Counted from the first letter of the stretch, positions 29,723-38,812 are shown. The stretch: 64,000 nucleotides of DNA from Leifsonia psychrotolerans (GCF_013410665.1 NZ_JACCFM010000001.1:3720001-3784000), one strand, 5' to 3'. Notes: generated by a model from the sequence alone, not told the origin. Program-made: numbers and translations.

Positions 29723-31618
29723 ATGCCATCCGTTCCCTCGCTCCTGCGCCGATACCCATTCGTGACCGCGACCCTCGTCGTGGCTGTGGTCGGTCTGGTG
29801 CTCTGGACCTCCGGTGCGACGACGCAGGTCGGCTGGCTGTTCGGCGGTTACGCGCTCGTGATTGCAGCGGTACAGCTGGTGGGCATGGTCAAAGACCTGC
29901 GCAGTGGCAACTGGGGCATCGATATCCTGGCGATCACAGCCATCGTGGCAACCGTGGTCGTGGGCGAATATGTGGCGAGCATTCTGATCGTGCTCATGCT
30001 CACCGGGGGTGAGGCGCTCGAGGACTTCGCGGCCAACCGGGCCACGCGCGAACTCAACGCCCTCCTCACGCGCGCACCGCAGATCGCACATCGCTTAGCG
30101 GATGCCGGCGACAACGCCGAAGACATTGCCGCGACGTCCGTCATGATCGGGGATCTGCTGCTCGTGCGCCCTGCAGAGATCGTGCCCGTTGACGGCGCGC
30201 TGGTCTCGCCGGAGGCCTCATTCGATGAGTCGTCGCTGACGGGCGAGAGTATCCCGGTGACCAAGCAGGCCGGCGATGCGGTGATGAGCGGGGCCATCAA
30301 CGGCTCAGCCGCTGTCACCGTGCGGGCCACGGCTACGGCAAAGAACAGCCAGTACCAGCGCATCGTGGCGCTCGTCACCGAGGCATCCGCGAGCAAGGCG
30401 CCCGTGGTGCGTCTGGCCGATCGCTACGCGGTTCCGTTCACGATCGTCTCGCTGCTGATCGCCGGGGTGGCCTGGCTGGTGAGCGGGAATCCGGTGCGCT
30501 TCGCCGAGGTGCTGGTGCTCGCCACGCCCTGCCCGTTGCTGATCGCGGCCCCGGTGGCCTTCCTCGGTGGAATGAGCCGGGCCGCCCGCAACGGCGTGAT
30601 CGTGAAGGGCGGGGGAGTGCTCGAGACGCTGGCGCGGGCGCGCACGGTCGTGTTCGACAAAACCGGAACCCTGACCACCGGAACGCCCGCCATCAGCGCG
30701 GTCAACCCGGCGCCCCCGTTTGGCGCCGACGAAGTTCTGGCGCTCGCCGCATCGGCCGAGCAATATTCCTCGCACGTGCTCGCGGCATCCGTGATGCGTG
30801 CCGCACGAGACGCCGGCCTGAACCTGGTGGCCGCCGACTCGGCCAGCGAAGTCGCCACCTTCGGAGTGCTCGCGCGGTTCGGCACCCGCGAGGTTGCGGT
30901 CGGCAAGCTGTCGTTCATCGCCTCGCATGCGCCGGAGGCGGCCGCCGCCGAACTCGTCGGCGGAGAGTTGGCGATCTACATTGCGATCGACGGACGTTTC
31001 GCTGGCAGCATTATTGCGCGGGACTCGGTGCGCTCCAACGCGAAGGCCACGATTGCGGCCTTGGCCGCGCTCGGGGTGAAACGAAACCTCATTCTCACTG
31101 GTGACGCCCAGACGACGGCCGACCAGGTGGCCGATGCGCTCGGCGTGACCGAGGTGCACGCCGATTGCCTGCCCGGCGACAAGGTCGACCTCGTGCGCGG
31201 CATCGCCGAGCGCCCCGTGATCATGGTGGGTGACGGGGTCAACGACGCTCCGGTTCTGGCCGTCGCCGACGTCGGAATCGCGATGGGAGCAAAGGGGTCA
31301 ACGGCCGCCAGTGAGTCGGCGGATGTCGTCATTCTCGTCGACGACATTTCACGCACCGCCCGCGCGGTGGCGATTGGTCACGACACCGTGCGCGTGGCGC
31401 TGCAGAGCATCTGGCTTGGCATTGCGCTGAGCGTGGGGCTCATGCTGGTCGCAGCGTTCGGTTTCATCCCGGCGACGGCCGGGGCCCTGCTGCAGGAGGT
31501 CGTGGACCTCGCGGCCATCCTGAACGCGTTGCGTGCCATCGGCGGGCGCCGGGATGCCCATGTTCAGCGGGTGCCTGCGCCGACGCGCGCGGGAACGCCT
31601 GACGTCGCCGTTGGCTGA
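29723..31618 (+). CDS. Heavy-metal P1B-type ATPase with TPC motif
   Basis: A 631-residue P1B metal efflux or transport ATPase in the membrane. It lacks an N-terminal metal-binding domain. Seen in order: two pairs of helices, actuator loop DESSLTGESIPVTKQAGD, the metal-site helix with LATPCPLLIAAP, phosphorylation site FDKTGTLTTGTP near residue 312, and hinge MVGDGVNDAPVLAVADVGIAMG. The helix motif is TPC, not the CPC of copper/zinc pumps nor the SPC of cobalt pumps; TPC is reported for the P1B-5 group (nickel/iron), which usually has a C-terminal hemerythrin domain absent here. The start is uncertain among ATGs at 29699, 29717 and 29723; the last has GAGAAG at good spacing. Confidence 0.9.
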   Translation: MPSVPSLLRRYPFVTATLVVAVVGLVLWTSGATTQVGWLFGGYALVIAAVQLVGMVKDLRSGNWGIDILAITAIVATVVVGEYVASILIVLMLTGGEALEDFAANRATRELNALLTRAPQIAHRLADAGDNAEDIAATSVMIGDLLLVRPAEIVPVDGALVSPEASFDESSLTGESIPVTKQAGDAVMSGAINGSAAVTVRATATAKNSQYQRIVALVTEASASKAPVVRLADRYAVPFTIVSLLIAGVAWLVSGNPVRFAEVLVLATPCPLLIAAPVAFLGGMSRAARNGVIVKGGGVLETLARARTVVFDKTGTLTTGTPAISAVNPAPPFGADEVLALAASAEQYSSHVLAASVMRAARDAGLNLVAADSASEVATFGVLARFGTREVAVGKLSFIASHAPEAAAAELVGGELAIYIAIDGRFAGSIIARDSVRSNAKATIAALAALGVKRNLILTGDAQTTADQVADALGVTEVHADCLPGDKVDLVRGIAERPVIMVGDGVNDAPVLAVADVGIAMGAKGSTAASESADVVILVDDISRTARAVAIGHDTVRVALQSIWLGIALSVGLMLVAAFGFIPATAGALLQEVVDLAAILNALRAIGGRRDAHVQRVPAPTRAGTPDVAVG

Positions 31619-31695
31619 CGCCGGCCGGCGGGTCCCGATCCGCGCGTTCCGTCACGGCGGACAGTGCTTCGGTTCAGCGTGCCTGAGGTCACAAC

Positions 31696-31703
31696 TTAGT
31701 AAA
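31696..31703 (+). promoter_or_regulatory. Upstream half-site of ROK regulator
   Basis: TTAGTAAA, the inverse of TTTACTAA at 31754-31761. It is probably a second contact for the ROK repressor about 50 bp above the main site. Confidence 0.4.
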
Positions 31704-31725
31704 GAACCCTGACATATTCGGTGGA

Positions 31726-31761
31726 TTGGCTTGCATTTAGTTAGTTCGTAAGATTTACTAA
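31726..31761 (+). promoter_or_regulatory. Promoter and operator of amino-sugar operon
   Basis: TTGGCT at 31726-31731 and TAAGAT at 31749-31754 with a 17-bp spacer form a good promoter. An imperfect palindrome opening TTAGTTAG at 31737 and closing TTTACTAA at 31761 overlaps it, ending 5 nt before the ATG. This fits autoregulation by the ROK protein encoded next. Confidence 0.6.
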
Positions 31762-31766
31762 CAAAC

Positions 31767-32939
31767 ATGACGGCTACGGGAGCTCAGCGGATCGGCGACG
31801 ATCGCGCCCTTCGCACCAGAGCGAAGGTGCTTCCCGAGCACGCCCGCGGCCACAACCGTGCACTGGTTTTACAGACGCTTTACCGCGCTGGAATACAGAG
31901 CCGTGCCGACCTCGCCCGTGTGACCGGTCTCACCCGGGTCACCATTTCTGACCTTGTCGCCGAGCTGATCGTCGAAGGTGTCGTGATCGAGCTCGGACAG
32001 CGCGAAGAGTCACGCCCCGGCAAGCCGGCCATGCTTGTCGATATCGACAGGTCGGCCTTTGAGATCATCTCGCTCGACCTCTCTGACTACGCTGTGCTGC
32101 GCGGGGCGGTGCTCAGTCTCGACGGCGACGTGCGGCAGCGCGCCGAACTCGATCGGGCCGGTGCTCGCGGTGACGCCGCTCTCGAGGCAGTGTCGCAACT
32201 GCTGGCCCGACTCATCGCCCTCGCCGGCGCCCCTATTCTCGGCATTGGAGTCGGGTCGCCCGGCATCGTCGACCGTCACGGCGTCGTGCAGACCGCCCCG
32301 AACCTGGGCTGGCAGGGCGTGCCGTTGCAGCAACTCCTGCACGACGCATCCGGCCTGCCCGTCATCGTCGTCAACGACGCAAACGCCGCAGTGCTTGCCG
32401 AGCACAGTTTCGGTGGAGCCGACCGCGACCTGCTGCTCATCACCGTGGGCAACGGCGTGGGGGCCGGGCTGCTTGTGGGCGGCCGAACGATTCTGGGCGA
32501 CCGATTCGCCGCCGGGGAGATCGGCCATGTCGTGGTCGGTACCGATGATGGTCCCGAATGTGCCTGCGGAAAGCACGGCTGCCTGGAAGCCTGGCTGGCC
32601 GTCCCGCGCCTCACCGCGGCACTCGCGCAGGCCGACCGGGATCTGACTCCGGCGGCAGCCGAAATCGCCAAAGAGCAGATCCGAACCGAAGCAGGCCGCC
32701 GACTCGGCATCGTGCTCGCGCCCATCGTGGCCGCACTCAATCTCCTGGAGATCGTGCTCGCCGGCCCCCCAGAACTTCTCGACGGCACGCTCTCACAGGC
32801 GACCCTCGAGACACTCCGAAGCCGAACAATGGCCGAATTCCACGGCGATCTCGCTCTTCGGATGACCACGCACGGGCAGGACATCGTTCTGCGCGGCGCG
32901 GCCGCCTTGGTGCTTTCTGGCCAACTCGGGGTCTCGTAA
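31767..32939 (+). CDS. ROK-family transcriptional regulator (NagC/XylR type)
   Basis: A 390-residue regulator: an N-terminal winged helix-turn-helix (LYRAGIQSRADLARVTGLTR and on, about residues 35-85), then a ROK sugar-binding domain with GIGVGSPGIVD, the loop GAGLLVGGRTI and the zinc motif CACGKHGCLEAW near residue 270. It heads the cluster of binding protein, permeases, NagZ-like GH3 and NagB, so it probably senses GlcNAc, a derivative or chitobiose and represses the operon. The ATG lies 5 nt after the operator, giving a very short leader. No kinase role is expected because of the DNA-binding domain. Confidence 0.92.
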   Translation: MTATGAQRIGDDRALRTRAKVLPEHARGHNRALVLQTLYRAGIQSRADLARVTGLTRVTISDLVAELIVEGVVIELGQREESRPGKPAMLVDIDRSAFEIISLDLSDYAVLRGAVLSLDGDVRQRAELDRAGARGDAALEAVSQLLARLIALAGAPILGIGVGSPGIVDRHGVVQTAPNLGWQGVPLQQLLHDASGLPVIVVNDANAAVLAEHSFGGADRDLLLITVGNGVGAGLLVGGRTILGDRFAAGEIGHVVVGTDDGPECACGKHGCLEAWLAVPRLTAALAQADRDLTPAAAEIAKEQIRTEAGRRLGIVLAPIVAALNLLEIVLAGPPELLDGTLSQATLETLRSRTMAEFHGDLALRMTTHGQDIVLRGAAALVLSGQLGVS

Positions 32940-33015
32940 TCACAGCGTTCCCCTGCACCACCGCTCCATCGATGTGGCACCCGCGCACATCGGCAATCCA
33001 CGAAAGGAACCTCTC

Positions 33016-34368
33016 ATGAAGAGAAAGCTCGCTTCCCTCGCAGCTTTGGCGACAGCATCTGCTCTCGTGCTCGCCGGCTGCTCCTCGAACGCGGAGGCCG
33101 GCGATGCTGCCGGCGCCGACAACTCGGGAAAGACCATCACCCTCTGGCTCGCCGGCGGTGACACCCCCGACGCGCTGCGCGACTACTTGAAGTCCGAATT
33201 CAACAAGGAAACCGGCGCAAAGCTGAACATTCAGCAGCAGGACTGGGGAGACCTCGTCACCAAGCTGACGACCTCGCTGCCCGATGCGAACAACACCCCC
33301 GACGTCACCGAGATGGGCAACACCCAATCACCGACGTTCACCAACGTCGGTGCGTTCCTCGACATCACCGACATGTACGACGAGCTCGGCGGCGAGAAGC
33401 TGCTGCAGTCGTTCGTCGACGCCGGCACGGTGGGCGATGCGAATTACACGCTGCCGTACTACTTCGGTTCGCGCGCCGTCTTCACTCGTTCGGATGTCTG
33501 GACCGCGGCCGGTGTCGAACAGCCGAAGACGCTGGACGAGTTCAACGCAGCCGTCGCCACGATCTCGCAGACCAACCCCCTGGCGATCCCGGGCTTTTCC
33601 GGCTTCTACCTGGGCGGCCAGGACTGGCGCAACGGCATCTCCTGGATCTTCGCCAACGGCGGAGAGCTTGCGACAGTGAAGGACGGCACGTGGACGTCCA
33701 CTCTCGCCTCCGACAACACGCAGAAGGGCCTCGCTCAGCTGCAGGAACTGTACAAGAGCGCCTCCAACGCACCGAACGATGCCAAGGACAGCAACCAGTA
33801 CATCTACCTCAACGACAGCGATGAGATCAAGGATGCCGACGGCGCTGTGACCTCCTCCACCTCGCTGGCCGCTGCATCGATCATGGCCCCGACCTGGGCT
33901 CACTGGTCGATCGGCACGCTCGGCACCGACGCTGAAGGCAAGGCCACGCGTACCTGGGATGACACCAAGAACCGAGTCTTTGCGCTGCCTGGCAACGATG
34001 GCAAGCCCGCACCGGTCTTTGCCGGTGGGTCCAACATCGGTATCTCCGCGAAGAGTAAGAACCCGGCCCTGGCCAAGTCGCTCATGAAGATCATCTTCTC
34101 CGAGGACTACCAGAACATGCTCGGCAAGAACGGCCTCGGCCCGGCAAACAGTGACTACGTCAACTCGCTCGGCGACGACCAATTTGCGAAGGCACTTATC
34201 GAATCCGCCTCGAACTCGAAGCTGACCCCCGCAGCTCCGGGCTGGGCCACCGTTGAGGGCTCGCTCGTGCTCGAAGAGTTCTTCAGCAAGATCAAGGACT
34301 CGACCGATCTCGCGGCCCTCGCAGCGGAGTACGACAAGAAGATCACTCCGATGTTGAACGGCAAGTAA
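33016..34368 (+). CDS. Aminosugar ABC transporter substrate-binding lipoprotein
   Basis: A 450-residue CUT1 binding protein. Lipoprotein signal MKRKLASLAALATASALVLAGCSS with lipidated Cys near residue 22. The mature part begins ITLWLAGGDTPDALRDYL, close in style to NgcE/DasA-type proteins of actinobacteria. ATG 33016 is preceded by GAAAGGA. It is downstream of the ROK regulator and upstream of two permeases, with a strong hairpin after the stop. Because GH3 NagZ-like and NagB genes close the cluster, the likely ligand is GlcNAc, chitobiose or a muropeptide-type sugar (inference). Confidence 0.92.
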   Translation: MKRKLASLAALATASALVLAGCSSNAEAGDAAGADNSGKTITLWLAGGDTPDALRDYLKSEFNKETGAKLNIQQQDWGDLVTKLTTSLPDANNTPDVTEMGNTQSPTFTNVGAFLDITDMYDELGGEKLLQSFVDAGTVGDANYTLPYYFGSRAVFTRSDVWTAAGVEQPKTLDEFNAAVATISQTNPLAIPGFSGFYLGGQDWRNGISWIFANGGELATVKDGTWTSTLASDNTQKGLAQLQELYKSASNAPNDAKDSNQYIYLNDSDEIKDADGAVTSSTSLAAASIMAPTWAHWSIGTLGTDAEGKATRTWDDTKNRVFALPGNDGKPAPVFAGGSNIGISAKSKNPALAKSLMKIIFSEDYQNMLGKNGLGPANSDYVNSLGDDQFAKALIESASNSKLTPAAPGWATVEGSLVLEEFFSKIKDSTDLAALAAEYDKKITPMLNGK

Positions 34369-34380
34369 CACTCGTCATCC

Positions 34381-34424
34381 GTGTGGCCGGGCGAGGCGGA
34401 AACTCTCGTCTCGCTCGGCCACAC
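34381..34424 (+). terminator. Intra-operon hairpin after the binding-protein gene
   Basis: A 15-bp stem with one G-T pair (GTGTGGCCGGGCGAG against CTCGCTCGGCCACAC) starts 12 bp after the stop. It occupies the same position as the hairpin at 15580-15614 in the other CUT1 operon. Confidence 0.75.
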
Positions 34425-34471
34425 TGCCGAAAACACCCGTATTCGGCCGCACTATGAAAGGAGGGCAGACC

Positions 34472-35416
34472 GTGACCACGCATGACTCCGTGCTTGACCG
34501 GAAAGCTCCAATCAGCGTCGCGCGGCGACGCAAACGGTGGAAGCCAGCGCCCTACCTACTGATCTTGCCCGCGATTGCCATTCTCGTGCTCGCCCTGGGC
34601 TATCCGCTCATCTGGCAGTTCGTCACGTCGATGCAGAAGTTCGGTCTGGCCCAACAGTTCGGCCAGCCCGCCGAATTTGTCTGGTTCCAGAACTACATCA
34701 CACTCTTTCAAGACCCCTACATGTGGACTGTCGTCGCCCGGTCGCTTGCCTTCTGCCTGGTCACCGCTGCCGTCACCATGGTCGTCGGCACCCTGCTGGC
34801 CCTGCTGATGAATGCCGTCAACGCCGGAGTACGCATCACGATTCAGATCTCGCTGCTTCTGGCCTGGGCCATGCCTGTCGTTGCAGCGATGACCGTCTGG
34901 AACTGGCTCATCGACTGGCGCCGCGGCGTACTCAACAACGTTCTGGTCGGCCTCGGCTTCGACTTTCAGAACCACAACTGGCTGGCAGATCCGCTCTCGT
35001 TCTTTTTCATCGCCATGATCATCGTCGTCTGGATGAGCGTGCCGTTCGTGGCCTTCTCGATCTACGCCGGGCTCAGCCAGGTCGGGGCCGAGGTTCTCGA
35101 AGCCGCCCAGATGGACGGTGCCACCCCCGCGCAGCGCCTCCGGTACATCATCGTGCCCATCATCAAACCCGTGCTGGCCATCATCATGCTGTTGCAGGTG
35201 ATTTGGGATCTGCGCGTGTTCACCCAGATCAGGCTGCTGCAGGATGCCGGCTCGATCGCATCCGAAACCAACCTGCTCGGCACCTACATCTACCAACTCG
35301 GCGTGGGCTCGAGCGACTTCGCCATGGCCAGTGCCGTCTCGGTCTTCGTGTTGATTCTCACCGTTGCGCTGAGCTGGGCTTACGTGCGTAACATGCTCAA
35401 GGAGGACGAGTCATGA
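34472..35416 (+). CDS. Aminosugar ABC transporter permease 1
   Basis: A 314-residue CUT1 membrane subunit with six helices (first: PYLLILPAIAILVLALGYPL) and the EAA loop VLEAAQMDGATPAQRLRYII near residue 210. GTG 34472 is chosen because AAAGGAGG lies 6 bases upstream; an ATG 18 bp earlier would place that ribosome site inside the gene. It overlaps the next permease by 4 nt. No ATPase gene is present in the cluster, so a shared ATPase elsewhere is likely. Confidence 0.92.
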   Translation: MTTHDSVLDRKAPISVARRRKRWKPAPYLLILPAIAILVLALGYPLIWQFVTSMQKFGLAQQFGQPAEFVWFQNYITLFQDPYMWTVVARSLAFCLVTAAVTMVVGTLLALLMNAVNAGVRITIQISLLLAWAMPVVAAMTVWNWLIDWRRGVLNNVLVGLGFDFQNHNWLADPLSFFFIAMIIVVWMSVPFVAFSIYAGLSQVGAEVLEAAQMDGATPAQRLRYIIVPIIKPVLAIIMLLQVIWDLRVFTQIRLLQDAGSIASETNLLGTYIYQLGVGSSDFAMASAVSVFVLILTVALSWAYVRNMLKEDES

Positions 35417-36354
35417 CCTCGGAACTGACCGAATCGCAGGCCACGCTGGTGGCCGCGCCGATCCAAGCGCCTGCCGTTGCTGTGTCACCGCGCGTGACAT
35501 CAACCCGCAGCGGCAACCGTCGCTTCAAGCCGAGCCGCATCGCGCTCGGTGTGGTGGGTGTCATCGTCTCGGTGATCTGGGTGTTCCCGGTGTACTGGAT
35601 GCTCAACTCGTCGTTGCTGCCCAACGTGGTGTTGCAGAAGACCACCCCGACCTGGCTGCCGTTCGGCGGGTCATTCGACAATTTTGTGGCGGTCTTCCGG
35701 GGTGGAACATTTCTGCCGGCGCTCGGAATCAGCACGGCCATCGCACTGATCACCGTGACGTTCTGCCTGATTTTCGCCTTCTTCGGGGCGCTGGCGATCA
35801 GCCGCTTCCGCTTTCGGGGTCGCAAGGCGTTCGTGCTGGCCGTTTTGCTGATCCAGATGCTGCCAGCTGAAGGACTCTTCATCGCCCAGTACAAGTTGAT
35901 GGGCAGCCTGAATCTGCTCAACTCGATCGTCGGCGTGAGCATCATTTACATCGCGGCGGTCGTGCCGTTCACAATCTGGATGCTGCGCGGCTTCGTCGCC
36001 GGCGTACCGGCCGACCTCGAAGAGGCGGCAATGATCGACGGATTGAGTCGCACGCAAGCGTTCATGCGCATTACCTTCCCCCTGCTCGCGCCGGGGCTCG
36101 TGGCATCCGGCGTCTACGCATTTTTGCAGGCCTGGAACGAGTTCACCGTTGCCCTCGTGATCTTGCAGGACGGGTCGAGTCAGACCTTGCCGTTGTGGTT
36201 GCGCGGATTCATCCAGGCCAGTGCCAGCCGTGCGACCGACTGGGGCCAGGTCATGGCCGCATCGACGCTTGTTGCTGTTCCTGTCATCATCTTCTTCCTC
36301 TTCGTTCAGGGGCGTATGACCAGCGGGCTGGTCAGTGGGGCGGTCAAGGGTTGA
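35413..36354 (+). CDS. Aminosugar ABC transporter permease 2
   Basis: A 313-residue second CUT1 membrane subunit. A long polar N-terminus (about 35 residues) leads to six helices; the EAA loop is LEEAAMIDGLSRTQAFMRIT near residue 206. AAGGAGGA precedes the ATG, which overlaps the previous stop. It ends GLVSGAVKG like its counterpart at 17.5 kb. Its stop overlaps the TTG start of the GH3 gene, coupling import to intracellular cleavage. Confidence 0.93.
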   Translation: MTSELTESQATLVAAPIQAPAVAVSPRVTSTRSGNRRFKPSRIALGVVGVIVSVIWVFPVYWMLNSSLLPNVVLQKTTPTWLPFGGSFDNFVAVFRGGTFLPALGISTAIALITVTFCLIFAFFGALAISRFRFRGRKAFVLAVLLIQMLPAEGLFIAQYKLMGSLNLLNSIVGVSIIYIAAVVPFTIWMLRGFVAGVPADLEEAAMIDGLSRTQAFMRITFPLLAPGLVASGVYAFLQAWNEFTVALVILQDGSSQTLPLWLRGFIQASASRATDWGQVMAASTLVAVPVIIFFLFVQGRMTSGLVSGAVKG

Positions 36355-37871
36355 CCCTGGCGCACAATTCAGCAGAGACCGATACGGTGCATCGCCAGAT
36401 CGTCACGACGCTCATGCCGGGCTTCCTCGGCACGACGTTGCCGGAGTGGCTGGCCGAGCGCCTCCGCGACGGCCTCGGTGCGGTCTGCATTTTCGGACAG
36501 AACATCGCCTCAGCCACACAGCTACGCGAACTGACAGCCGCAATTCGTGAGGCGAACCCGCTGGCCGTCATCGCGATCGACGAGGAGGGCGGCGACGTCA
36601 CCCGCCTTCACTATTCCTCGGGTTCGCCCTACCCGGGCAACGCGATTCTCGGTCGGTTGAACGATCTGAGCTACACCGAAGAGGTGGGCCGCATGGTCGG
36701 TTGGGAGCTGCGTAAGACCGGCTGCACTCTCACCTTCGCGCCGGATGTCGACATCAACTCGAACGCGGACAACCCCGTCATCGGCGTGCGCAGCTTCGGC
36801 ACCGACCCCGAACGGGTCGCGGCGCATTCTGCCGCATGGGTGCGCGGACTTCAAGGCACGGGGATCGCCGCGAGCCCGAAGCATTTTCCGGGTCATGGCG
36901 ACACGGCACTGGACTCGCATCTCGCCCTGCCGATCGTCGACGTGTCTCTCGAGATGCTGCGGGAGCGCGAACTTCTTCCGTTCCGTGCGGCCATCGAAGC
37001 GGGCTCGAAAACAATCATGACGAGCCACATTCTGTTGCCGCAGATTGACGCCGTGAACCCGACGACGTTCTCGCGACAGATTCTGGGCGGCCTCCTCCGT
37101 GCCGAACTAGGCTTCGACGGGGTGATTGTGAGCGATGCGCTCGACATGATCGGTGCCAGCGGAGAGCGCGGCATTCCGGCTGCGGCCGCGGCGGCGCTGG
37201 CCGCCGGCTGCGATTTGCTCTGCATCGGAACCGAGAACACCGCCGAACAGTTGGACGCCATCGAGGCCGCGGTGCGCGCAGCGGTTGATGATGGTGTGCT
37301 TTCGAAGGACCGCTTGGCCGATGCGGCCCAGCGTGTGCGTCAGTTCGCGGCTGAAACGACACAGGATTTCGAGAGCATTCCGATTACGGAATATGCCCAG
37401 CTCATCGACGAGCCCTGCTTTGACACAAGTCGGGTCATCGACTCATTCGACCTGAGCATCAACGCCCACACCTGGCTGGCCGCGGCGCATCCGGCGTTCT
37501 CTGTGGTTCGACTCGAAACGGTCAACAACATCGCTGTCGGGGATGCGCCCTGGGGCCCCTGTGCCGAGGTCGCAGCACACCCGACCTCGCCGCTCGGCAT
37601 GTTCTGGAACGCGCAGCCGACCGTCACAGTCACGGAGGGCGAGAGCACCGAACTGGTCCTCGCCGCAAGGATGCCGGTGGTCGTCATCGGCAAGGCAAAC
37701 CATCGGTATCCATTCGCCCGCGAGATCATCGACCGCCTGCGTGCTGAGGGACGTCAGGTGCTGGTGATCGACATGGGCTGGCCCGCCGATGACCGTGCTT
37801 ACGCCGACATTGCGACTTTCGGGGCCTCCCGTCTCGTCGGACGTGCCCTTCTCGAGCGCCTCGCGCGCTGA
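36351..37871 (+). CDS. Beta-N-acetylglucosaminidase, GH3, NagZ-like, cytoplasmic
   Basis: A 506-residue GH3 enzyme. The barrel has IDEEGGDVTRL, TFAPDVDINSN and the NagZ-type motif KHFPGHGDTALDSH, in which the His-Asp pair acts as acid/base; the nucleophile is the Asp in VIVSDALDMIG. A C-terminal domain of about 150 residues is present, as in the Cellulomonas Nag3 type, some of which work as phosphorylases. No signal peptide. Start: TTG 36351 overlaps the permease stop (TTGA); a GTG at 36387 is the alternative. With the importer and NagB it forms a route from imported chito-oligosaccharides or murein fragments to fructose-6-phosphate. Hydrolase versus phosphorylase is open. Confidence 0.9.
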   Translation: MTLAHNSAETDTVHRQIVTTLMPGFLGTTLPEWLAERLRDGLGAVCIFGQNIASATQLRELTAAIREANPLAVIAIDEEGGDVTRLHYSSGSPYPGNAILGRLNDLSYTEEVGRMVGWELRKTGCTLTFAPDVDINSNADNPVIGVRSFGTDPERVAAHSAAWVRGLQGTGIAASPKHFPGHGDTALDSHLALPIVDVSLEMLRERELLPFRAAIEAGSKTIMTSHILLPQIDAVNPTTFSRQILGGLLRAELGFDGVIVSDALDMIGASGERGIPAAAAAALAAGCDLLCIGTENTAEQLDAIEAAVRAAVDDGVLSKDRLADAAQRVRQFAAETTQDFESIPITEYAQLIDEPCFDTSRVIDSFDLSINAHTWLAAAHPAFSVVRLETVNNIAVGDAPWGPCAEVAAHPTSPLGMFWNAQPTVTVTEGESTELVLAARMPVVVIGKANHRYPFAREIIDRLRAEGRQVLVIDMGWPADDRAYADIATFGASRLVGRALLERLAR

Positions 37872-37878
37872 TCCTTTG

Positions 37879-37904
37879 TGATTGATTCGGGTAAGATTCA
37901 ATCA
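37879..37904 (+). promoter_or_regulatory. Inverted repeat before nagB
   Basis: TGATTGA (37879-37885) and TCAATCA (37898-37904) form a perfect 7-bp inverted repeat with a 12-nt centre containing TAAGAT. It could be an operator over a separate nagB promoter. It does not match the TTAGTAAA site of the ROK gene. Confidence 0.5.
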
Positions 37905-37938
37905 GCGGTGATCGGTTCCGCAGGACTTGGAGAAGCCA

Positions 37939-38724
37939 ATGGCTGAGGTTGTAGTTGTCGAGAATGAGGCCGCCGCAGGTCGGCTCGTTGCAGAGTCGAT
38001 TCGGGCTCTGATCGAACGCACTCCGGATGCGGTGCTGGGTCTCGCCACCGGTTCGACGCCGATTCCTGTCTACCAGGCCCTAGCGGCCTCGTTCGCCGAG
38101 AAGCCGCTTGACGTCAGCCGGGTGCGCGGCTTTGCCCTCGACGAGTACGTCGGTCTGCCCGCCGGACATGCCGAGAGCTACCGCGCTGTCATCACCCGCG
38201 AGGTTGTCGAACCCTTGGGGCTGACGCCCGAGAACGTTCACGTTCCCAACGGCGATCTTGAGACCATCGAGACGGCGGGTCTGGAATATGAGATTGCCAT
38301 TCTTGAAGCCGGAGGAGTCGACGTACAGATTCTCGGCATCGGACGCACGGGCCACCTCGGCTTCAACGAACCGGGTTCCTCGTTCGGTTCGCTGACCCGC
38401 GTGAAGACCCTGACCGAGAAGACCCGGGAAGACAACGCCCGCTTCTTCGACTCGCCCGATGACGTTCCGATGCACTGCATCACGCAGGGCCTCGGCACAA
38501 TTGCGCGAGCCCGTCACCTGGTTTTGCTCGCGTTCGGCGAGGGGAAGGCCGAGGCCATCGCGGCTGCCGTCGAAGGCCCGATGACAGCCAGCCAGCCCGG
38601 TTCGGCGATTCAGTTGCATCCGCATGTCACGGTCATCGTTGACGCCGCTGCCGCGAGCAAGCTGAAGAACCTCGACTACTACACGCATGCCTGGGCGCAC
38701 AAGCCGACCTGGCAGGGCATCTAG
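37939..38724 (+). CDS. nagB: Glucosamine-6-phosphate deaminase
   Basis: Converts glucosamine-6-phosphate to fructose-6-phosphate and ammonia; 261 residues, the normal size. Key stretches: GLATGSTPIPVYQAL (phosphate loop), FALDEYVGLP with the catalytic Asp, and GIGRTGHLGFNEPGS with the conserved His. ATG 37939 is preferred since GGAGAAG stands just before it. It lies 67 bp after the GH3 gene and may be read both with the operon and from its own promoter. The matching deacetylase NagA is 15 kb away in the minus-strand operon at 54-59 kb. Confidence 0.96.
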   Translation: MAEVVVVENEAAAGRLVAESIRALIERTPDAVLGLATGSTPIPVYQALAASFAEKPLDVSRVRGFALDEYVGLPAGHAESYRAVITREVVEPLGLTPENVHVPNGDLETIETAGLEYEIAILEAGGVDVQILGIGRTGHLGFNEPGSSFGSLTRVKTLTEKTREDNARFFDSPDDVPMHCITQGLGTIARARHLVLLAFGEGKAEAIAAAVEGPMTASQPGSAIQLHPHVTVIVDAAAASKLKNLDYYTHAWAHKPTWQGI

Positions 38725-38769
38725 CCCGCTCTGTCAGAAGTCGCTCTGTCCGGAGTCGCTGCCCGTCCG

Positions 38770-38812
38770 GACTCTGTCGGTCTGGACTGTGTCGGTCTGG
38801 ACTCTGTCGGTC
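38770..38812. repeat. Three-copy 15-bp tandem repeat
   Basis: Units near GACTCTGTCGGTCTG, the third cut short, in the 206-bp gap after nagB and just before a long palindrome. Confidence 0.7.

Noticed and set aside
31619..31695. Possible tRNA or terminator after the P1B ATPase gene
   Set aside because: Only a short CGCCGGCCGGCG palindrome is present; no cloverleaf or convincing stem-loop was found. No tRNA was seen anywhere in the window.
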